Below are positions 56,755 through 64,000 of a stretch of DNA of 64,000 nucleotides, one piece after another. Source of the DNA: Nigrospora sphaerica (lineage: Eukaryota; Ascomycota; Sordariomycetes; Amphisphaeriales; Apiosporaceae). The DNA is taken from assembly GCA_018287875.1 (NCBI GenBank), contig JAGVVL010000002.1:7254001-7318000 (forward strand). Direction: 5' to 3'. The notes under the pieces were generated by a model. The model saw nothing but the letters and a program-made list of their open reading frames with translations, ran no database searches and was not told the DNA's origin. The translations under genes and the position numbers were made by a program. Each line of letters opens with the position of its first letter. The stretch's first letter is position 1.

Positions 56755-57888
56755 TCACGCGTGGAGAGGCTGGGGGGCATCGTTTTCGCTGACAACACTG
56801 CCCACCTCCGACCAGCTGGCGGGGGTCGGCATGCCTTCGCTCTCGCTGAGAACATCAAAGTAGCGGCTCTGGCCTTGGGAGTTGACCGAGCGTACTTCGT
56901 CCGCCACGTCAACCACGGAGGCTGAGTCGGTAGGCGTGAGGGCGCCGTCGCTGACCAGCTCGGGCTCTGAGGCGGTGCGGGCGGGTGACACTGGGAGCGG
57001 GGAGTAGAAGCCCGAGTTGGCATTCTCGGCCCAGGCCTGGATGGAGGTGTAGGCATCGTGGGCCCGGTCCTCTTGGCCGGCCGTCATGTACTCATCGGGA
57101 GCCAGCTGTCTCTCGAGCGTGGGCGTCGTCGGCCGCTCCGTCTGTTCGGCGGGCGTCTCGAACTCGACCAGCGCGGGCATCTGCTCGAACGGGGCCGAGA
57201 GAGTGGCGCTCGAGCGGTCGTTGCGACCGTTGTTGGAGACGCTGTAAATGTCGGTGCCTGCTTCGTCCTTGTCCGCGGGGTCCTCCAAGCTGTTCTCCAA
57301 CACGATGTGCTCGTCGATGCCATGCTCATCGGCGAACGGGTTCGTGTAGGCCGAAACGCCAAGTCCCCGAGATGCATCGCCGCGGTGCCTGAGGCCCTCG
57401 GCCTCGCCACCTCGGATGTCGGCACTCGAGTTGAAGACGTAGGTGCCTTTGTCGGCTTCAGCGTCAGGCTTCAAAAAATCATCGAAGCTGGAGCCTCGGC
57501 GGTGCTCGGACAATGAGCCTCTCTGCGAGTCTCGGGGTTCCTTGCCGCGCTTCTCCTCGGCAAGGGCGTTCCAGTACATCAGCTCCTCTCTCTGTCTCCG
57601 GCGGGTCTCCTCATCGGCATCGACGCTTTGTTCGCCCCCCTCGCCGCGCACGTCGATGCCGCGAGAGCGCAGAAAGCCCTCGGCATCTTCCGGTCGGTTA
57701 AACAGGTTCTCGCGCTCCTGTGGGCTGATGCTGTCTCCGAGGGAGTAAAGAGCGACGGCGATGCGGCGTCGCAGGTCCTCGGCCATGCGTCGGAGCTCGG
57801 GCGACTCGTAGATGGCGATGCCGGCCGCTACGACGACGCTGACGGCGATGACGCCGGCTGATAGAGCAGCATGGTTAACTGTCGGCAT
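56755..57888 (-). CDS. Single-span membrane protein, acidic cytosolic tail, unknown function
   Basis: This single-exon gene encodes 377 residues. A hydrophobic segment near the N terminus (residues 9-27, SAGVIAVSVVVAAGIAIY) is a likely signal anchor. An adjoining helical region (SPELRRMAEDLRRRIAVAL, then ISPQERENLFNRPEDAEGFL) looks well conserved in composition and is followed by a charged coiled region (DEETRRRQREELMYWNAL). The remaining two thirds are acidic and low-complexity, with Ser/Thr/Pro/Glu runs, and an AYTNPFADE motif that has an NPF signal, often an EH-domain ligand. I do not recognise a named family. The gene is convergent with the HExxH-protein gene, 227 bp away. Confidence 0.8.
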   Translation of the reverse strand: MPTVNHAALSAGVIAVSVVVAAGIAIYESPELRRMAEDLRRRIAVALYSLGDSISPQERENLFNRPEDAEGFLRSRGIDVRGEGGEQSVDADEETRRRQREELMYWNALAEEKRGKEPRDSQRGSLSEHRRGSSFDDFLKPDAEADKGTYVFNSSADIRGGEAEGLRHRGDASRGLGVSAYTNPFADEHGIDEHIVLENSLEDPADKDEAGTDIYSVSNNGRNDRSSATLSAPFEQMPALVEFETPAEQTERPTTPTLERQLAPDEYMTAGQEDRAHDAYTSIQAWAENANSGFYSPLPVSPARTASEPELVSDGALTPTDSASVVDVADEVRSVNSQGQSRYFDVLSESEGMPTPASWSEVGSVVSENDAPQPLHA

Positions 57889-60800
57889 CTCTTCAATCGG
57901 TTTCGCGTGTTGGGGAGCGTTAAGTGGGGTAGAAGCCAGGGGCGGGCAGGATAAGCAAATTCGAGGGAGGGAGAAGGCAAATCGGTAAGGTCAGGCAGGA
58001 CTGTGCCCGGCAAGGCACAGATGTAATAAAGGCTGGCGGGTGGGAGCTCCTGTCCACGCGGCTCTTGGTTTTTGCCACTGCACTCGGGGCGAGCTCAGCA
58101 GGCAGCCGTTTGCGTCTGGTACTAATGGACGTGTGCACGCGCATATGCACCGGCATCCATCGCTCTCCATGATGGAGGTCGAACGAGCAGGGGAAACAGG
58201 TGGGGTTCGATGGCGATAACCATTCATGGGCAAATGGGACAGCGACGCAGGCGAGATTGCCTTACCTTTGATGACCACAGGAGCGGGCATTTTCGCGACA
58301 ATCCAGACGTCCGAGAAACCAGCTGGTCGGCCAGAGTTCTAGGAGAGGGCTCGATGGATGCGATGGGAAAAAGAAGGAAAGAGAAAGACGGCAGGGCCGA
58401 GTTTTTCTCAATCGGACCAAACCACGTACGGGATGTAATGTATGTCCGACTGCTTCCCGCACAAATGGATGGGGATGCTGCGCGTGACGTGCCCCATTTC
58501 CTTTGCCCAAGTAGCATGGATGTATGGATGAACTCAACATACATTACCTTGACGTACTTACCCAAGGCAAATACCGTCTTAGCCGGGGCTTGCGAGAAGC
58601 TTATATGTTGCTATTTGATTTGGAAGGGGCAGCTAATGGGTTGTGTAAGTGCATTAGGTACTATCCGATGGTAATCGATGTACTTCCTACTCGGCTGTCG
58701 TGGGCAGCATTCTGCAGACTTCCACGCAACACCCGGACTAGAGACTCGACAGTCAGACAATGCGGACATGGATGTTTGACGGGGCTGTCGCGGACTTGCA
58801 CGTACTACACACCTCCAGATATTACCTTCGTAAAAGTCGGAGGAGTACCACAGCCGTCGACCTCTTCTGACGCCGTGTCATCAAGCTGCAGACGGGGAGA
58901 CGGAGACCTGAGGCTCGGCTCATCCGTGGGGAACTAGAACTGCATAACCTCCAGCCGGCGATCCGCTTAGGCCCGCGGCCATTGTAGGCAGTCAGTCCTC
59001 GCATGACGTACAAAATCCCATATCCAGTAAGCGCACTTTGTGACACCGGAGGTATAGCAAATGAATACTCGCCAATTAACGCACCGAGACGATGGATTCT
59101 CGCGCTGAAGATATTCGTTTGCAACACAGACAGAAAATGCCTGCGCCACCTTTCTTGTGCCCATCGTCAGCATCATTCCTGACAGCTACAACCGGGTACC
59201 CGTTCCAGATGGAGAGGTCATCACGCCGGGGACTTACATATGTAGATACTTGTACCAACCAGTAGCGGGCCCACCAATCCCCGCGTCCTAATAGCTGGCC
59301 CACCAATGAATCCATCATCCATGCTAGGCTTGTTGGCCAGGCACCTGCAGGTTGGACAACACAGAGAGCGCTCGTTATCACGGTGCGAGCCGCAGCGCTC
59401 GGAGTAGGTGGCCCGAGCCGCCGAAGTAGCCCACAAATAGAAAGGAAACGCATACATCCAACTCCGGTGCAGCTGATGGAATATGACCTGAAAGATGGAG
59501 GTAATGTTCAAAATCCGTAGCTGCACGCAAATCACTTGGCCCAGCCACTTGGCCCAGCCGGTGATTCCTGGCCCCTCATCGCCACGGGTGACTACTATAC
59601 CAGCGTGCTCAGCTGGAGGCGAGGGGAGCGGTAGGAGTCTGACTGGGCTCTGAGGCGGCATAACTAAGAGGTCTGGTTCGGAGAAGAAGCATCTGTCACA
59701 TCGGCTCGCGATTATGTTGGCCGCATTCGTTCGCTGGATCATGCCATATTGTGGTCCTTCCTCCAAACTAGACCGGGGTGACTCTCTGAGTTGGCCCGGC
59801 CACCATTACCACACCCTTCCTTAAGTTACCCAGCGCAGCATGAGTGCAACTCGTGTGGCGTGATCTCCGGGCAGGAGCCGATACATCAGTAGGCATGCCT
59901 CTTCGGATCAGCCTGTTCAAGGTACCTTGAGTACCCTCCATATCCGGTACGCTTCGTTGCCATTCTTGGCTGCCGAGGGTCAGATACATGTTCAACGGGC
60001 TGTACCTACCTGGCAAGCAGTCTGGTATTGATTTCGAGATCTAAGCTCGCGTAACGGATTATCATGGACGTCGGATACGCATTTCGCCGTGTACCTGGTC
60101 CCCGTTAAGCCGGTTGGCGCATACCAGGACCCTGGGCTGGGCCATGCGATCAGGGGCAAGACGTGGCACGACCGGGGCCCTCCTGGCTGCCGGGAGTAGA
60201 GAGTGGCCTGGTCATGTTATACGCAGGTATTTGGAGTCGTAGCTGGTGTCGCAGGCCGCCCAAGGATGCCCGCAATTGATGATTCCCGGTACATAACTGG
60301 ACGCTCTGCCCTGCTTGTATCCATTGGCGCGGCGTGCGAATGCCACGATGAGATTGCAACGGAAGGGGGGTTTCTCGGTGAGTCGAGGCAGGCTGGAAGC
60401 CCGTACCGCCCGTTTCGGATCCTTCGGCACGACGTCTCACTCAAGTGCTAGTCCTGATCATGGCTAGGCTGGGTCCCAGGTCGAGAACGATCTCCGAACA
60501 GCCGGCCGCCACTGAAATATCCAAGTCGGGGGCCGGACCAAGCATCCCATGTCAGTGTGTACAGTTGAGCGAGGAAGGGGACAGAAGAAATGGCTCACTA
60601 CCCTATGAAAGATTGCATTAGTGGTGAACCAGCTCTTCTGCCCGCTTCTGCTTGGCATGCTCAGCATGGTGGGTTGGTGTAAACTTGTGGGTGTCTCGGG
60701 TGTCAAGGTACGCCGTCATGCCCAAGTCAGACAACCCCGATAGCCTTTGGCCGTATCCGAGAAGAGAAAGCCGGCCGGCCGCTCGACACGAGCGAGAAAA

Positions 60801-61622
60801 CTACCGGCAGGCCGGGGAAATGGACATCCAAGCCCAGCCTCAGTCTCACCCGCTCCTGTTGGCCAACATGGGGGCCCCTGGGAATGCGAGTGGGTGCCGA
60901 ACTCCGCTCACTGTGGGGAGGAGGACGGCGACTGGCCGTGGGGGTCGAACACGCCTGATTTGGCGTACGTTTATTGCTTGCCTCGTTCTTGTTTCCAAGG
61001 CCGACAGTGGCGATCAGTCCCATCCCCGTCGCTTGGGGGCAGATCGGCGCACCCCCCAAGGGCGGACGCGGGCGGTACCTGAGCAGGCGTGCAATTCGGA
61101 CCAGCAAAGACACTGATCGGCGGAACCGACACCCGAGAACAACAAGCTGGCAGGAAACTGATAAGACCACGGTGATGATCTTTGGTTTAGTACTTCGTAA
61201 GCCACAAGCCCGATAGCGACTTTTCTATTGACTAAAACGCATTTTGGAGTTTGGTCTAATGCGGTCTAGGGAGCTCGTAGCAGTACTTCGTAACCAACGC
61301 CTCGGTGTCCGACTCGGGACACAGCCTATCGAAAGCAAAGGGGAATATTGCCAACTCCGCAAACAAAAAAAAACAAGAGGGGGGCGATGGGGAGGGAGGG
61401 AGGGAAGCAGAGTTGCGCGGCCATTGGCCGGTAGGGTGACTGCACCAGGTGCCATGAAGCATCCTACGAGGAGGGAGGACAAGCTTTCCAATCCCAAGAA
61501 CCCTCCATCCACACTCCCGCCCCGTCCACCTAGGTCTTAGGGCTGAGCGAGTTCGGAGTGCTAGTCGAAAACGGACCTACGCAGCCGAGCTCGCCGAGAA
61601 ACACACCACTGGCAGGCAACCT
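57889..61622. other. 3.7-kb region without a supported gene
   Basis: The left end is the promoter of the membrane-protein gene. The rest has lower GC than the exons, a 13-bp perfect direct duplication (59533-59558) and only chance-length ORFs. A 33-codon minus-strand ORF at 60618-60719 has unusually protein-like sequence but no further support. No RNA gene was recognised. Confidence 0.45.
59533..59558. repeat. Perfect 13-bp tandem duplication
   Basis: Two adjacent copies of CACTTGGCCCAGC. It lies in intergenic DNA with no visible function. Confidence 0.9.
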
Positions 61623-61912
61623 TTAGTGGCTCGATCCAGAGCTGGAGGCCGTCGAAGCATCTGACGAAACCGACATTCCGGAATCGGTGCGAGCGATACC
61701 CGGCGAGGGCTCTTGAGTAGCACGGGCCTTCTCCCTACTCGCGGGTCAGAACGACTGCTTTACTCGTCCCCCCGAGAGAGAGAAAGGGATGCATTGACTT
61801 ACAGTGTTTGCCTGTTGCCGTGAAGCGTGCACTTCCACTTGCCGCCGTTGGTCTTCAAGGTGAAGACCACAGGCTTGGCATCGATAGCAGCTTTGATATC
61901 GTGGGAAGGCAT
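61623..61912 (-). CDS. Small two-exon gene, 73-residue Ser-rich-tailed protein
   Basis: This short gene is supported by splice logic, not by ORF length. Exon 1 (61803-61912) encodes 36 codons starting MPSHDIKAAIDAKPVVF and including KTNGGKWKCTLHGNRQT. A GTAAGT donor follows, then a 68-bp intron (61735-61802) with a TTCTGAC branch and a GAGTAG acceptor. Exon 2 (61623-61734) continues in phase with LEKARATQEPSPGIARTDSG and ends in a Ser-rich tail (SSDASTASSSGSSH) before TAA. The exon-1 frame stops at the donor, so splicing is needed. The product has no signal peptide or membrane span; the N-terminal half looks like a small beta-rich fold and the tail like a disordered, phosphorylatable segment. 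I do not recognise its family, and function is unknown. Confidence 0.72.
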
Positions 61913-62144
61913 GTTGATGGTGGATGTGATGGTGTATCAGGGAAGTCGTTCAGACGGGCAGATGGGAAAATCGCGATGTATACCGTTCTATAAAGAGCGG
62001 GCTGAGAGGATAGGAGACAAATGTTCAAACAGCGAACGTAAGAAGTGGTGGACGTCCGGATATATATAGACGATCCGAGGTTGAGGCACGCATTCCCCCC
62101 AATTTTCTTGGGAACCAAGTACCGGGAGACCCTTATCACCAGTG

Positions 62145-62210
62145 GACAGACGACAGCCAGACCCAGACAGACATCAGCCAGACCCAGTCAGACCCAGTCA
62201 GACCCAGACC
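62145..62210. repeat. Short tandem repeat, GACCCAGTCA decamer and variants
   Basis: Two perfect GACCCAGTCA decamers (62181-62200) are flanked by diverged CAGACGACAGCCAGACCCAGA-like copies. It lies about 250 bp upstream of the 73-residue gene. Confidence 0.85.
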
Positions 62211-62784
62211 AACGGCAACGTGAGCGATTTACCCAATATGTCGACGTGGGGCGCACTGCATATGCGCTTCTGGTTGCAAGTCTGCACGGTACGGTACCTA
62301 CTTCCGGTGTGGCCAAAAAGGACCGAAGAAGGGTCACCCGGCGACCTACCAATCCCGCGCATCGAAATGGACCACGAATTTCCTGCGATGTACAGCTCAA
62401 CACCCAACAAACATGTGGGCTTGTACCGTAGGCACATGCCCAGGAACGTTGCCGCGAGTCCGCAAGAAAATTCATTTTACAAAAGGAGAATAAAGGTTAC
62501 GTCAAAATCCCTCCACCCCTTGAATTACCTTACCCGTCTACAACGTACGTAATGAAACCCGCAGGGGTTCCCCGCGAGACAGAACAACTACAAGGGACGG
62601 ACGGGGGGGCGGGGGGGGTTGGGGGTTTGGCCAGCACGGACGCCGGGGCACATGCTGAGTGCGTGTAAGCAAGCATGTATGCTTACAGACAAACTTGAGT
62701 ACATGTACACAAGCGGTCGCTCCATCAAGGGAGAAACACGCGTGCGACCACAACGGTCGTGGTTGGCGCCCCCTGTTCTGACAC

Positions 62785-62788
<4 letters not shown>

Positions 62789-62816
<28 letters not shown>
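62789..62816. repeat. (CT)14 microsatellite
   Basis: Fourteen perfect CT units in intergenic DNA. Confidence 0.95.
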
Positions 62817-62817
<1 letters not shown>

Positions 62818-64000
62818 GCTGGCCTTTGGAAAAGCCGGTGAACATCCATTCATGCGTCCATGACGCCGTTGCATCACACACTGTGGGTGGGACCCCGTGG
62901 CCGTAGAGTTTTTCTTTTTGTTGCTTCCCTCTCCTTTGACGAATTTTGCATCGGTCCAGTAGAGCGCAGCCGCAGGTATCTACCCAAGGTGAAAGCGCGT
63001 ATTCGGGCTGACTCAAGTTCCACGGGCGCTCTTGCTCGCGTTGTCGCCAAGGACCGGACTCTCCAAATTCGCGGCAGGCCAGCGGGCTTCTAGAAGGCTT
63101 CGTTGCGCAGCAAAAGAAAAAAACACGAGCCTGAACCTAGAAGGGGGGGGGCAAAAGAATGGGGGGGAGACGTTGCTGATCCTTGTCGGCGGGAAGGCCG
63201 GGACTGGTATAGGGGATCCGCTCTGACCGCAACCCCGCCAGCCAGCTTAGAGCCTTTGGCGAGAGAGGGAAAGGCGCCGGCTCGCGATTCGGAGACAAAT
63301 GGCCATGAGCGAGGCGACCACGTCCCACCGACTGACCTCCATCAGCAGCCTCTTGCCGTCCATAGAATCGGGAACCGCCTCGCGGGCAATTCTTGCCCCC
63401 GTTCCATCGGCTGTTAGATGACGTTACCGCCACGGCGCTGATCGGCCCCGGAAGCCCAAGGGGCTTGGTGGCAAAGACGCAATGACGGCTCGCCGTGGTC
63501 GAACGCGCTGTCGTCTGGCGTCTTCTGGGCCGAGATTGTCTGTATTAGTAACCGCGGACGGTAAAGGTAGTAGGACCTTCGGCCGAGTCCCGAATCCTGT
63601 GCGCTTGTACGGGCTCCCTACGGGTGCGCTTGTGGATGTAGCGATACCGGCCTCGAGCAGCGCTGCGCGTCGACTAGCCGAGCCTGGGAAGCCGACGACG
63701 GCACCGACGTGCGTCGGACATTCTCCATTCCGGTTAATTGCATCTCCGGCCGCGCCAGGAGTCTGGGGCAAAGACGGGCGTGACACGTCCGCCCTCCGTC
63801 ATTTGAGTGACAGCCCTGGCTGCCACGGACTTTCTCGTCCGCTAGGCCGCGTATACCGCTGTTGGCGGGGGTGGGTGCGTTGGGTAAAACGGCATCCAGC
63901 AAAAGCCCTCACGGTTCTTGTACGTACCGATGTATTAGTACTGAGATGGGTTACTTGATGTTGCCTGCCCGGAAAAGTAAGTGCCCAGGCTGGGAATGGA

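Larger units (their letters stand above)
61913..64000. other. Right-end region without a supported gene
   Basis: This holds the promoter of the 73-residue gene at left, then simple repeats and G-rich runs (such as near 62596-62627 and 63140-63168). ORFs up to 158 codons at the right edge (63482-63958) have no recognisable domain. A gene entering from beyond the window cannot be ruled out. Confidence 0.4.

Overview
This window is nuclear DNA of a filamentous ascomycete, most likely a Sordariomycete. The evidence is the set of families present: a 928-residue kinesin-1 of the Neurospora NKIN type, Stu1/CLASP, a Rga1-like LIM-RhoGAP, a Csn12-type PCI protein and an ArAE-type membrane protein. Small introns of about 49-167 bp with GT donors, CTGAC/CTAAT-like branch sites and YAG acceptors fit this, as do the GC-rich exons and the intergenic AGGTA/TACCT repeats. 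No bacterial operons, prophage, CRISPR array, rRNA or convincing tRNA was seen. I could not assign a genus.

Twenty protein genes are supported. 0-13 kb: the 3' part of a short-chain dehydrogenase (+), the AP-2 sigma subunit (+), a paired CCHC zinc-knuckle protein (-), IST1 of the ESCRT-III pathway (-), a large FUSC/ArAE-type membrane protein (+) and a polytopic membrane protein of unknown role (-). 14-31 kb: PPM1/LCMT1 (+), SPT3 of SAGA (-), RAD6/UBC2 (+), kinesin-1 heavy chain (+), mitochondrial acetyl-CoA acetyltransferase (+) and a CSN12/Thp1-like PCI protein (+). 31-43 kb: an Atos-family protein (-), the ribosome-biogenesis factor FYV7 (+), an F-box protein (-) and a LIM-RhoGAP (-). 50-62 kb: STU1 (-), a basic-secretory-protein-like HExxH protein (+), a single-span membrane protein (-) and a two-exon 73-residue gene (-).

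Most genes are housekeeping. Several touch polarised hyphal growth and trafficking (AP-2 sigma, IST1, kinesin-1, LIM-RhoGAP, CLASP), and others chromatin or ubiquitin biology (SPT3, RAD6, the PCI protein, the F-box protein). They are separate transcription units on both strands, so I read this as ordinary fungal gene order, not a cluster. All exon-intron structures were derived by hand from splice signals, reading-frame continuity and family conservation.

The largest unexplained stretches are 43.3-50.6 kb, 57.9-61.6 kb and 61.9-64.0 kb. They hold simple repeats and only ORFs of the length expected by chance. I did not find a convincing new multi-gene system. The best candidates for new biology are the 73-residue gene, the zinc-knuckle protein, the HExxH protein without a signal peptide, three stop-free introns whose lengths are multiples of three, and a possible start-codon-overlapping upstream ORF on the Atos-family gene.
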